DNA from: CAIWHR01 sp963846855
Lineage (GTDB): Bacteria; Pseudomonadota; Gammaproteobacteria; Burkholderiales; Casimicrobiaceae
Reading direction: 5' to 3'
DNA: 64,000 bases
NCBI GenBank assembly: GCA_963846855.1
Contig: CAWJXK010000008.1
Location: 1 to 64,000 of the forward strand
The notes beneath the pieces are model-generated. The model saw only the letters and a list, made by a program, of their open reading frames with translations, was not told the DNA's origin and ran no database searches. This document shows positions 8,124-19,010 of the stretch, in pieces; within the stretch, counting starts at the first letter, position 1; the number at the start of each line of letters is the position of its first letter. A program made the translations under genes and the position numbers.

Positions 8124-8690
8124 ATGGCCCATACCCTGACGTACAGCAGCAAGCATGTCGCGCCAACGAAGGTAGCGGACGCTGCGGCGAGTCCCTACTG
8201 GAATCCTTACGTCGCCGGCGCGCTGCTCGGCCTCGTTCTGCTTGCGACCTACGCAGTCACGGGCCGCGGTCTGGGCGCGACCGCAGCGTTCGGCGCGGTG
8301 GACGCGTGGCTTGTGAGCCTCGTCGCGCCTGAACACGCCGCCGCCAGCGCGGCACTCGCGAAATACTTCAACGACGGCTCGCCGTTGATGTCGTGGACAC
8401 TGTTCCTCGTCGCAGGTGCGTTCGTCGGCGCGCTGATCTCCGGCGCGATCGGCCATCGCATCCGGTTCATCGTCGAGCGCGGCCCGCACGTGTCCGTCAA
8501 CCGCCGGCTCGTGCTGGCCTTCGTCGGCGGATTGATCGCGGCCTACGGCGCCAAGATCGCCAAGGGCTGCACCAGCGGACAAGCGTTGACCGGCGGAGCG
8601 ATCCTCAACGTCGGCAGCCTCGTGTTCATGCTGGCGGTGTTCGTTGGCGCCTACGCCCTCGCGTATTTCGTCCGGAAGGAATGGCTATGA
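8124..8690 (+). CDS. YeeE/YedE-family sulfur-compound transporter, first half
   Basis: A 188-aa membrane protein with four to five hydrophobic helices. It carries the family signature KGCTSGQALTGGA (about residues 150-162) with the conserved cysteine that handles thiosulfate sulfur in the YeeE/TsuA family. In TsuA this motif occurs inside one long protein. Here the family is split into two short proteins, this one and the next. The start at MAHTLTYSS is the first plausible ATG after the divergent spacer. It overlaps the next gene by 4 bp (ATGA), showing translational coupling. Likely role: bringing thiosulfate or a related sulfur species across the inner membrane. Regulation by the CRP-type site at 8006 is inferred. 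Confidence 0.85.
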   Translation: MAHTLTYSSKHVAPTKVADAAASPYWNPYVAGALLGLVLLATYAVTGRGLGATAAFGAVDAWLVSLVAPEHAAASAALAKYFNDGSPLMSWTLFLVAGAFVGALISGAIGHRIRFIVERGPHVSVNRRLVLAFVGGLIAAYGAKIAKGCTSGQALTGGAILNVGSLVFMLAVFVGAYALAYFVRKEWL

Positions 8691-9286
8691 CGCTCCCGCT
8701 CTCTTCCTCGATTGAATTCACCCTGGGTGTCGATCTCGCGCTCGCCTTCGTGCTGGGGACCGGATTTGGTTTCAGCCTCGAGCGCGCGGGCTTTGGCAGC
8801 ACGCGCAAGCTCACCGCCGTCTTCTACCTGTACGACATGGCGGTGGTGAAGGTGATGTTCACGGCAATCGTGACCGCGATGACGGGCCTTTTCGTGCTGT
8901 CTGCCGCGGGCATGCTGGACGTCGCCGAGCTTTACGTCGAGCCGACGGCCTATGCGGCCCAGGCGCTGGGGGGCCTCATCTTTGGCGCGGGGTTCATTGT
9001 GGGCGGCTATTGCCCCGGCACGGCGATCGCCGCGCTCGCGACCGGACGCAAGGACGCTCTCGCATTCGCGCTTGGCATGCTCGCCGGCGTCCTCGCGTAC
9101 GTCGAGCTCACTCCGGGGGTTGACGGCTGGATCAAGGCGAACACGCAGGGAGAGATGACACTGCCGTCTGCGACCGGCATCGGCATGGGCTGGTTCGTGC
9201 TCGTGTTCGTCGCCTTCCTGGCCTTCGCGGGCTGGGGCATGAGCCGCCTCGAGCACCGCTTCGGCGGCCTGCGCCCGCGCGCCTGA
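8687..9286 (+). CDS. YeeE/YedE-family sulfur-compound transporter, second half
   Basis: A 199-aa membrane protein with about five helices. It has the family motifs ERAGFGSTRKL near the N-terminus and GGYCPGTAIAA (about residues 104-114), whose cysteine matches the C-P-G-T motif of YeeE/YedE proteins. The start at 8687 is chosen because GGAAGGA ends 6 bases before it; an ATG at 8681 sits directly against the same ribosome-binding site. ATGA overlap with the upstream half strongly suggests that the two form one transporter. It is followed after 186 bp by the DUF2892 gene, which has its own CRP-type site. Confidence 0.85.
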   Translation: MTLPLSSSIEFTLGVDLALAFVLGTGFGFSLERAGFGSTRKLTAVFYLYDMAVVKVMFTAIVTAMTGLFVLSAAGMLDVAELYVEPTAYAAQALGGLIFGAGFIVGGYCPGTAIAALATGRKDALAFALGMLAGVLAYVELTPGVDGWIKANTQGEMTLPSATGIGMGWFVLVFVAFLAFAGWGMSRLEHRFGGLRPRA

Positions 9287-9392
9287 GAGCCGTGCGCCAC
9301 CCGGCGAGCGGCGGAGTTGGAGCCGCCGCCGCCCATTGCGGCGTCGATTCCGGCCACCGTGGGCCGGCGATTCAGCGTTGACCCGATCCCAA

Positions 9393-9408
9393 TGTGACAC
9401 AGGTCACA
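9393..9408. promoter_or_regulatory. Perfect CRP-type palindrome upstream of the DUF2892-RND-SQR operon
   Basis: The sequence is TGTGACACAGGTCACA, centred 72 bp before the DUF2892 start. A candidate -10 element (GAATATC, 9427-9433) lies about 30 bp downstream of the centre. This would put the site near -41, the class II activator position for CRP-type regulators. Confidence 0.8.
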
Positions 9409-9472
9409 GATTTTCCTCGCTGCCGAGAATATCTTGGCGACAGGTTCCTTATTTTCCGAAACGGAGATTGCA

Positions 9473-9667
9473 ATGCAGCAGAACGTGGGCGGTATCGATC
9501 GCGGCGTCCGCATCGCTGTCGGACTGGCGCTGGTGGCGTGGGCGATATTCGGCCAAGGTGAGGCGCGATGGTGGGGCCTGATCGGCATCGTGCCCCTGGG
9601 AACGGGTTTCGCCGGGTGGTGCCCGGCGTACCTGCCGTTCGGCATTCAAACCTGCGGCAAGCGGTAA
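9473..9667 (+). CDS. DUF2892 (YgaP-type) membrane protein
   Basis: A 64-aa protein with two hydrophobic helices and the family pattern NVGGIDRGVRIAVGLALV, then GLIGIVPLGTGFAGWCPAYLPFGIQTC. DUF2892 domains are often fused to, or encoded beside, rhodaneses (for example YgaP), where they anchor sulfurtransfer to the inner membrane. The cysteines in GWCPAY and QTCGKR are conserved in the family. It starts the operon that continues 4 bp later with the RND adaptor gene. The function is unproven. The pairing with a sulfurtransferase system elsewhere in the island supports a role in sulfane-sulfur handling. Confidence 0.85.
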   Translation: MQQNVGGIDRGVRIAVGLALVAWAIFGQGEARWWGLIGIVPLGTGFAGWCPAYLPFGIQTCGKR

Positions 9668-9671
9668 CGGG

Positions 9672-10739
9672 ATGGTCCTTCGCCGGAACACGATTCGAGT
9701 GTTGGCGCTGCTGGCCGTACTGGGTCCCGGCCTGCCCACCGCAGCGGCCGACGACCACGGCACGATCGCCGTCGGCGCCACCCTCGAAGTCGCCGTTCGC
9801 GAGCTTCCGCGCACGATCGTCGCCGAGGGACAGGTCGAGGCGATCCGGCAGACGACGCTGGGCGCGCAGGTCGCGGGCCGCATCATCGCGCTCGACGTCA
9901 GGGCCGGCGACACCGTCCGCGCAGGACAGGTGCTGGCGCGCATCGACGCGCGCACCGCCGACCAGGCGGTGGCGGCGGGGCGCTCGCAGATCGCGGAAGC
10001 GGAGGCCAATCTCGCCAATGCGAAACGCAAATACGAACGCAGTCGTGACCTCGTCGCGCAAAAATTCGTGAGCCAGGCCGCGCTCGACCAGGCGGAAGCC
10101 GAATACAAGGCTGCGCAGGCGCAACTTGCGTCGATCACCGCCAATGCCGGCCAGGCCATTGCCGCGCAATCCTTCACAACGATCACCGCGCCTTATGCCG
10201 GTGTGATCGGCGCAACGCTGGCGGAGCTCGGTGACATGGCGCAGCCGGGCCGGCCGTTGATCATGATTTTCGATCCCCGTGAGCTGCGCGTGGTTGCGAC
10301 GGTGCCACAGGCGGCGCTCGCGACGCTGAAGCTCGACGCGCCGATCCGCATCGAGATCCCGGCACTCGACAAGGCACTGACGGCGGTCAAGGCAACCGTG
10401 ATTCCGATGGCCGATGCCCGCACGCACACGACACGGATACGGCTCGACCTTCCGGCCGGCGAGCACCTGCTGCCGGGACAATTCGCGCGTGCACGATTCG
10501 TGACCGGCACGACGCGTACGCTCGCGATACCGTCCACCGCGCTGCTGAGGCGCGGTGAGGTGACGGCCGTCTACGTCATCGATCGCGACGGCCGGCCTTT
10601 GCTGCGGCAGGTTCGCGTCGGCGAGCGTGTCGGAGACGAGCAGGTGGAAATCCTTGCCGGATTGACCGCGGGCGATCGCATCGCGGCGAATCCGATGCAG
10701 GCGGGCATGGCATCCGCCGTGGCGGCCACGGGCCGCTGA
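9672..10739 (+). CDS. RND efflux periplasmic adaptor (membrane-fusion protein, HlyD/AcrA type)
   Basis: A 355-aa exported adaptor. It has an N-terminal signal (residues 1-26, ending PTAAADD), a lipoyl-like half at VEAIRQTTLGAQVAGRI and GDTVRAGQVLARID, an alpha-hairpin at about 85-140 (AEANLANAKRKYERSRDLVAQ), the second lipoyl half (TITAPYAGVIGATLAELGDMAQPG), and a beta-barrel plus membrane-proximal domain to the C-terminus. It links an inner-membrane RND pump to an outer-membrane channel. The cognate pump gene (12067) is separated from it by the SQR gene, an unusual insertion. No TolC-like channel gene is in the window, so a shared channel is presumed. Confidence 0.88.
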   Translation: MVLRRNTIRVLALLAVLGPGLPTAAADDHGTIAVGATLEVAVRELPRTIVAEGQVEAIRQTTLGAQVAGRIIALDVRAGDTVRAGQVLARIDARTADQAVAAGRSQIAEAEANLANAKRKYERSRDLVAQKFVSQAALDQAEAEYKAAQAQLASITANAGQAIAAQSFTTITAPYAGVIGATLAELGDMAQPGRPLIMIFDPRELRVVATVPQAALATLKLDAPIRIEIPALDKALTAVKATVIPMADARTHTTRIRLDLPAGEHLLPGQFARARFVTGTTRTLAIPSTALLRRGEVTAVYVIDRDGRPLLRQVRVGERVGDEQVEILAGLTAGDRIAANPMQAGMASAVAATGR

Positions 10740-10778
10740 CCCGTCCGTCGCGAAGCGGACATCCAGGAGGAGATGAAA

Positions 10779-12053
10779 ATGGCACACATCGTCGTTCTCG
10801 GCGCGGGTCTCGGCGGCATGCCGATGGCCTACGAAATCAAGGAACAGCTGCGCGCAGGCGACCGCGTCACCGTGGTCGGCAATGGTCCGAATTTCCACTT
10901 CGTCCCGTCGAACCCCTGGTTGGCGGTCAACTGGCGCAAGCGACCGGACATCGAGTTCGCGGCGGCGCCGTACCTCGCGAAAAAGGGGATCGCGTTCGAT
11001 CCGCGCGCGGGCAAGCGACTGCACCCGGAGCGCAGCCAGCTCGAATTGGGCGACGGCACGATGCTCGACTACGACTACCTGATCATCGCGACGGGGCCGA
11101 AGCTCGCGTTCGACGAGGTCGAAGGACTGGGCCCGGACGGCCACACGCATTCGATCTGCCATGTCGACCATGCCGAAAAGGCCGCCGTCGCATGGGACGC
11201 GTTCGTCAAGGACCCTGGCCCGATCGTCGTCGGCGCGGTGCAGGGGGCATCCTGCTTCGGGCCGGCGTACGAGTTCGCGTTCATCATGGAGACGGACCTG
11301 CGGCGGCGCAAGATTCGCGACAAGGTTCCGATGACGCTCGTCACCGCGGAACCGTACATCGGACATCTCGGCCTCGGCGGCGTCGGCGACTCGAAGTCGA
11401 TGCTCGAATCCGAGCTGCGCGACAAGCACATCAAGTGGATTTGCAACGCCAAGGTCGCGAAAGTCGAGGCCGGCAAGATGTTCGTGGTCGAGCACGACGA
11501 CGAGGGCAAGCCGAAGAAGGAGCACACGCTCCCGTTCAAATATTCGATGATGCTTCCGGCATTCAAGGGCATCGACGCGGTATTCGGCATCGATGGCCTC
11601 ACCAATCCGCGTGGATTCATCCTGATCGACGCGCATCAGCGCAATCCGAAATACCAGAACATATATGCCGTCGGAGTCTGCGTCGCGATCCCGCCCGTCG
11701 AAGTGACACCGGTGCCCACGGGCGCTCCGAAGACCGGGTACATGATCGAGTCGATGGTGACGGCGACCGCGCACAACATCCGGTCCGAGCTCGACGGCAA
11801 GGAGCCGGCCGAGAAGGCGACGTGGAACGCAATCTGCCTCGCCGACCTCGGCGATACCGGCATCGCGTTCGTGGCGCTGCCCCAGATCCCGCCGCGCAAC
11901 GTCAACTGGTTCAGCGAGGGGAAGTGGGTCCATCTCGCGAAGATCGCCTTCGAGAAGTACTTCATCCGCAAGATGAAGAAAGGGACGTCGGAGCCGTTCT
12001 ACGAGAAGTACGTGATGAGTGCGCTCGGCATTGCCAAGCTGAAGTCGAAGTGA
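10779..12053 (+). CDS. sqr: Sulfide:quinone oxidoreductase-like flavoprotein
   Basis: A 424-aa FAD-dependent oxidoreductase. The N-terminus has the FAD-binding GxGxxG (VVLGAGLGGMPMA), and a C-terminal FAD segment reads IYAVGVCVAIPP. With the start at 10779, which follows GGAGGAG at ideal spacing (10773 is too close), the three key cysteines fall at 127, 159 (GASCFGPAYE) and 353 (WNAICLADLG). These positions equal the type I SQR triad of Rhodobacter capsulatus, as I recall it. SQR oxidises sulfide to polysulfide or sulfane sulfur at the membrane and reduces quinone. The neighbours supply persulfide handling (rhodanese, DUF2892), transport (YeeE/YedE) and possible export (RND). A close flavoprotein relative such as FCC-like or NDH-2 is the alternative. 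Confidence 0.85.
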   Translation: MAHIVVLGAGLGGMPMAYEIKEQLRAGDRVTVVGNGPNFHFVPSNPWLAVNWRKRPDIEFAAAPYLAKKGIAFDPRAGKRLHPERSQLELGDGTMLDYDYLIIATGPKLAFDEVEGLGPDGHTHSICHVDHAEKAAVAWDAFVKDPGPIVVGAVQGASCFGPAYEFAFIMETDLRRRKIRDKVPMTLVTAEPYIGHLGLGGVGDSKSMLESELRDKHIKWICNAKVAKVEAGKMFVVEHDDEGKPKKEHTLPFKYSMMLPAFKGIDAVFGIDGLTNPRGFILIDAHQRNPKYQNIYAVGVCVAIPPVEVTPVPTGAPKTGYMIESMVTATAHNIRSELDGKEPAEKATWNAICLADLGDTGIAFVALPQIPPRNVNWFSEGKWVHLAKIAFEKYFIRKMKKGTSEPFYEKYVMSALGIAKLKSK

Positions 12054-12066
12054 GCGCTCGAGCCCG

Positions 12067-15288
<3,222 letters not shown>

Positions 15289-15368
15289 TCAAGGACCATC
15301 ACCACAACACGACGTCGAATGACGCCGGACCGTCGTTCCCGCTACTAGACCTATCGAAGGGGGTACAA

Positions 15369-15890
15369 ATGAAAAAACATCTCAATGCTGCTGCCGTGCT
15401 GCTTGCCGTTGTGCTGAGTGCACCTGTCGCTGCCGCGCCGGTGCTGATGTCCGCGGACTGGGCGAAGGACGCCTGCGAGGCGTGGAACAAGGATCCCGTG
15501 CTCACGGACAAGCTCGTCGAAAGCGGCTGGATGAAGAACGACGCCGGCCGCGGATTCAAGGTAATGGGAATCTACCGCTCCGATTGCGGTAGCGCGCCCA
15601 CTGCCGAATTGCGCATAGCGCTGAAGGATGGCAAGGCAATGTGCGTCTACGGCGGAGCGCCAGAAACAGCGAAGCTCGATTCCGCTGCGGACTACGTGAT
15701 GAAGGCCGAGACCGCGCGCTGGGTCGAGATGGGCAAGGGTGAGTACGGCCCGATGAAGGCGATGATGCTGGGTCGACTTGGCTTCGACGGACCGATGATG
15801 GAGGCCATGGGCAACATGGGTCCGTTCGAGAACTTCCTCCTGCTCGTCGGCAAGGTGCCGGGCGAAACGAATTCATGCCCGGCGAAGTGA
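15369..15890 (+). CDS. Exported SCP2-type sterol-carrier-like protein
   Basis: A 173-aa protein. A Sec signal (MKKHLNAAAVLLAVVLSAPVAA, cleavage near AAAPV) precedes a domain with WAKDACEAWNKDPVL, then ADYVMKAETARWVEMGKGEYGP and a hydrophobic C-terminal helix. This matches bacterial SCP2 (sterol carrier protein 2) domain proteins, which bind hydrophobic ligands. Four cysteines (in DACEAW, SDCGS, AMCVYG and the C-terminal NSCPAK) could form disulfides in the periplasm. It follows the RND permease by 80 bp in the same orientation and may be its last operon gene or separately transcribed. A ligand cannot be named. Confidence 0.75.
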   Translation: MKKHLNAAAVLLAVVLSAPVAAAPVLMSADWAKDACEAWNKDPVLTDKLVESGWMKNDAGRGFKVMGIYRSDCGSAPTAELRIALKDGKAMCVYGGAPETAKLDSAADYVMKAETARWVEMGKGEYGPMKAMMLGRLGFDGPMMEAMGNMGPFENFLLLVGKVPGETNSCPAK

Positions 15891-16207
15891 GTCCTCGATC
15901 TGGCCGACGCGCGCAGTCCGCGCGCGTCGGTTGACGCTCGCACGAACATATCAATGCATTCCATAGCCGCATCTGTACACGGCTAGCGCCACGGGAGGCC
16001 GACCAGCGGCGTATCGATGAAGGCGGGCGGGCTGCCGCAAATCGACACAGCCCCGCTGGCGCGGTTCGACGGTCGCGGCGGTACGTGGTCTCCCGAGACG
16101 CTCCTGTGCGCGTCTGTCGCCGATTGCTTTATTCTCCTGCGGGGAACGCGAGCGCTGGAGATAGAGATCATCCACGCGAGTAAAATCCGCGAACTGCGCA
16201 GGGATCA
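15891..16207. other. Intergenic region without a recognised gene
   Basis: A 317-bp gap between the SCP2-like gene (plus) and the DUF599 gene (minus), which converge here. Short open frames exist, but none has a ribosome-binding site or recognisable motifs. I see no clear terminator. Confidence 0.6.
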
Positions 16208-16906
16208 CTATTTGATTGCCTGGTGGCGATCCAAACGGAATAGCGCAACCAAGAGCCCGATTGTTGCGATCACCAGAAATATCGGTCCGAACAGCCAGAA
16301 CACTAGCGGAACTGCGACGAACAGCGACCGGATCCCAACCGACATCATGTAGCCTGCGCGGTTAAGGCGGCGTGCGACCGTTTCCGGCGCCAGCGCCTCG
16401 TTCGCCTCCCGGAGCTCCTTCGGCACGTTGATCATGAACAGGACGTGGTTCGCGAGGCGAATGGACATGATGAAGGCGAAGAAAGCGACGAGAAAGTCCG
16501 CCAGCAGACACATTACTTTGACGTTCCACAACTCTGCGGAAGGTGGCCCCAGATGATTGACCGAGTGCCAGCCGCGGGCAATGCTGTCCGCCTGGCCGGA
16601 GAGCGTGAGCGTGCCAATGATCAACAATGTGACGGTCGAAACCAACAGGATGCCGGCCATGATGAAATTGCGCAGGGTCTGCACAGCCATAACGTCCCTG
16701 GACGGATTGGCCATCACGTGCTCCACCCACAACCGGCGGGCGGTTTCGTTGATGAAATGGATGGAATAAGCCGGATTCCGCCGCACCTGGATACTCAGGT
16801 GGTAGTAATAGGCGCCTATCATCAATGCGCTTATGGCTACGGCGAGAAGATCCAGCCCTAACGATTGGACCCATTGCTGATCGAACCAATAGCCAGTCAC
16901 GTTCAC
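16208..16906 (-). CDS. DUF599-family integral membrane protein
   Basis: A 232-aa membrane protein with four predicted helices: about residues 15-33, 80-105, 125-150 and 190-225. It has the DUF599 patterns LMIGAYYYHL, RNFIMAGILLVSTVTLLIIGTL and SVGIRSLFVAVPLVFW. The family is widespread in proteobacteria and has no firm function. It is monocistronic, flanked by 317-bp and 430-bp spacers. The codon composition is ordinary for the window. Confidence 0.85.
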   Translation of the reverse strand: MNVTGYWFDQQWVQSLGLDLLAVAISALMIGAYYYHLSIQVRRNPAYSIHFINETARRLWVEHVMANPSRDVMAVQTLRNFIMAGILLVSTVTLLIIGTLTLSGQADSIARGWHSVNHLGPPSAELWNVKVMCLLADFLVAFFAFIMSIRLANHVLFMINVPKELREANEALAPETVARRLNRAGYMMSVGIRSLFVAVPLVFWLFGPIFLVIATIGLLVALFRLDRHQAIK

Positions 16907-17336
16907 TCCTTGATCTGCGCACCGATGAGCTGCGACCGGACGCCTGACAATCGCATTGAAAAAGCATACTCTTGCGCGCTACTCAGTGGACATTACCCCG
17001 CGGTGACGTGCAGCGGCTCGACCAAGAACGCACCCGCCTCCCAAGTCGCTACATTTCTGAAACCCGCGACGCGAAATCAGGACGACTGATGGGAGATTGT
17101 TACTCGCATCGGCCAGAATGGGGCGTCCGGACTCGACGAGCACATCGAACAAGCCATCCCGAAACCGCTTGGGCTGCGCGTCTCGATGTTCAATTGTTTT
17201 CGGCCGTTGCCGTGAGCGATCGTCCGTCGGGCACCGCGCGCGGCGCAATGCCGCACCATAAGAGTCGAACGTTTGATCGCAGTCAACTCGCTGACCAAGG
17301 CGCCGGGTCAGCATAGCCATGTACTGCGGAGGCGTC
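16907..17336. other. Intergenic region without a recognised gene
   Basis: A 430-bp gap upstream of the DUF599 gene and the small gene at 17337. A minus-strand open frame of 123 codons (16979-17350) lacks recognisable motifs and overlaps the start of the next gene, so I do not call it. It probably holds the promoters for both flanking genes. Confidence 0.5.
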
Positions 17337-17585
17337 ATGAATGAGCACATGTTTCAGCGCGAGCTCTGCAAGGCCCGGGCCAACCGCGACCGTGGCGCGC
17401 GAACGGATTACTGGCTTGGCTACGAGCGCGGATTGATTCGCGGCCACCGAGGCGAGCGTTTTGGCACCTGCCAGGAGCACGAACTCTGGTTGACCCTCGC
17501 GGCGGAGGCGGAACCTACGCTTCGTGAGCGTGGGCGCGGCTATCGCGACGGGCTGGTTGTGGCGACGGCGGAAGAGGCTGCTTAG
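17337..17585 (+). CDS. Small hypothetical protein
   Basis: An 82-aa soluble protein, rich in Arg and Glu, with no signal peptide or membrane segment. The start at MNEHMFQRELCK is preceded by GCGGAGGCGTC, a good ribosome-binding site with 4-5 base spacing. It contains DYWLGYERGLIRGHRGERFG and ERGRGYRDGL, a loosely repeated GYERGL/GYRDGL pattern that suggests two similar helices. I do not recognise a family. It sits beside an aminotransferase remnant and may belong to a recombined region. Confidence 0.65.
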   Translation: MNEHMFQRELCKARANRDRGARTDYWLGYERGLIRGHRGERFGTCQEHELWLTLAAEAEPTLRERGRGYRDGLVVATAEEAA

Positions 17586-17689
17586 CGCGCCTTTGGTTCG
17601 ACCAACTCCGATCCGCCGTTGGCCACCAGTTATCGCGGGATGCGCAGCGGACCGCAAATCCAAATAGCCATTTTCCGCGCCGACTACCC

Positions 17690-17936
17690 TCAGCGCCGCT
17701 CGAACGCCGGTGCCGCAATCTTCACCAGCACTTGCTCGAGGTTGCTCACCGTCCGCGCGACGTTGCCGAGCTTGTCGAGGCCGAACAGGCCGATGCGAAA
17801 GCTCTGGAAATCGGCCGGCTCGTCGCATTGCAGCGGAACGCCGGCGGCGGCCTGCACGCCCAGCTCGCGGAATTTCCTGCCGTTCTGCACGTCTTTGTCG
17901 TCGGTGTCGCTGACGACGACGGTGGGCGACTGAAGG
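17690..17936 (-). pseudogene. Remnant of a class V aminotransferase (C-terminal 80 residues)
   Basis: The last 80 or so residues closely match the C-terminus of the intact aminotransferase gene at 20952-22100: both contain KFRELGVQAAAGVPLQCDEP (RELG in one, LELG in the other), DFQSFRIGLFGLDKLGNV and RTVSNLEQ. Similarity starts at the stop codon and ends abruptly near 17936. Beyond that point the sequence differs and the rest of the enzyme, including the PLP lysine, is missing. It therefore cannot encode a working enzyme. The most likely origin is a partial tandem duplication, later separated from the parent by the 3-kb PEP-CTERM region. Confidence 0.85.
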
Positions 17937-18353
17937 GCCCATGAGCGCGCTTTTGGTGACATGGGATGAACACGGCTTCTCATTTAAGTATGAGAGAGTT
18001 CACGCGGCCTAGGCCCTAAGATAATTCCGCTCTTGGCCACCAACAAGACAAAGGCGTGCACGCCCGCCGTGGGCGGCAAGCCTATTCTCTTCGTGTAATT
18101 CCGGCCTAACGCTCTCGATCAGGGCGATCCGAGGTGTTCTTGGGGGGCGGGACGGTGCCGGAGTGATGCGTACCGGGTGTTCCACTTGGTCCGCCCGGCT
18201 CGATCTGTCGGCGTGGGGCGTCCCATTGCACGATCACGCAGAAGCGTCGCGGAACGCCCTGCGGCCACGCCCGGCAGCCGAAGGGGTCACCAAGAAGAGA
18301 TGGGCGTTCTCGACGCTCCCTTGCGGGGCATCGAGAACGCCTGCGAACCGAAC
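17937..18353. other. Intergenic region without a recognised gene
   Basis: A 417-bp gap between the aminotransferase remnant and the tail of the PEP-CTERM gene. I find no convincing coding frame. It contains the inverted repeat at 18303-18341. Confidence 0.55.
18303..18341. repeat. Long inverted repeat, possible hairpin downstream of the PEP-CTERM gene
   Basis: An 11-bp perfect stem, GGCGTTCTCGA (18303-18313) with TCGAGAACGCC (18331-18341). The 17-base loop contains GCTCCC and GGGGC, which can pair further. It sits just past the minus-strand stop codon at 18354, so it may end or stabilise that transcript. There is no T-run. Confidence 0.5.
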
Positions 18354-19010
18354 TCAGGGTCCTGCGTAACGGAGCGCGCCGCTTGTGAGCAGATTGAACG
18401 CGCCCAAATCCACCTGATGCGTTCCCGCGATTCTGGGCGCCGCGAGGATCTTCTGCAGATCGATCACGGCGAGATACGTCGGGACACTGGTGACCCAGTC
18501 GGCGATCACGCCATACGCGTTTCCGTCATTCGGGCTGGTGTAAGCCGTGACGGTATGCGGGTCAAACCCCGCCGGAGAAGGTGAATTCCATCCGGCGTAT
18601 TCGGCATCGCCGACACGAAGGCCCAATCGACAAACGCGGGCGGCGTGCCGCCAGATGCAGGCGCGCTGGGCAGCTGGAACACGGCGAAAGTCTGCCCGCC
18701 GAACTCACCCGTCACGATGCCCAGGTGTCCGCCGCCCGGCGCCACCGAAATTCCCGAGGTGCCCGCCGCAAAAGGAGGCTCCGGGGAGGGGGCATCACGG
18801 TGAACGGCGAGGTCCAGCTTCCCGGCGAGCCCGCAACGAGCGTCGCCTGGTTGAGATCCGCCAGGAGCACGTTGGACGTGAATTCGTTCGCTGCAAGCGC
18901 GATCCCCGTCGTGCAATCCTCGGCGGCGGAATCGTATTCACCTCCGCCTCCCATCGTGGCATTCCCCAGTTCCCCCGTGATGGCGCCCGCGGCGTTCAGC
19001 TGGAGCAGGG
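18354..19010 (-). pseudogene. Frameshifted C-terminal part of the exported propeller-like protein
   Basis: This continues the protein encoded at 18938-20575 after a frame change at 19008-19010, where an extra base in a GGG run (CCC on the coding strand) moves the frame. In the new frame the text reads NNYDLLQLNAAGAITG, then TMGGGGEYDSAAEDCTTG. Another frame change near 18780 leads to TSGISVAPGGGHLGIVTGEF, and a third near 18600 leads to FDPHTVTAYTSPNDGNAYGV, ending at the stop at 18354. Repeats of the kind ISVDPGRNLILSPGEFNN and ISVAPGGGHLGIVTGEF suggest a beta-propeller (inference). The indels lie in or near short homopolymers, so errors in the sequence are likely. Confidence 0.6.

Noticed and set aside
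9300..9335. GCGGCGG / CCGCCGC inverted repeat as a terminator for the YeeE/YedE pair
   Set aside because: The stem is only 7 bp of simple GC sequence and has no T-run, so it is not separable from background.
16979..17350. Minus-strand open frame of 123 codons as a gene
   Set aside because: No recognisable motif and it overlaps the start region of the supported small gene at 17337.
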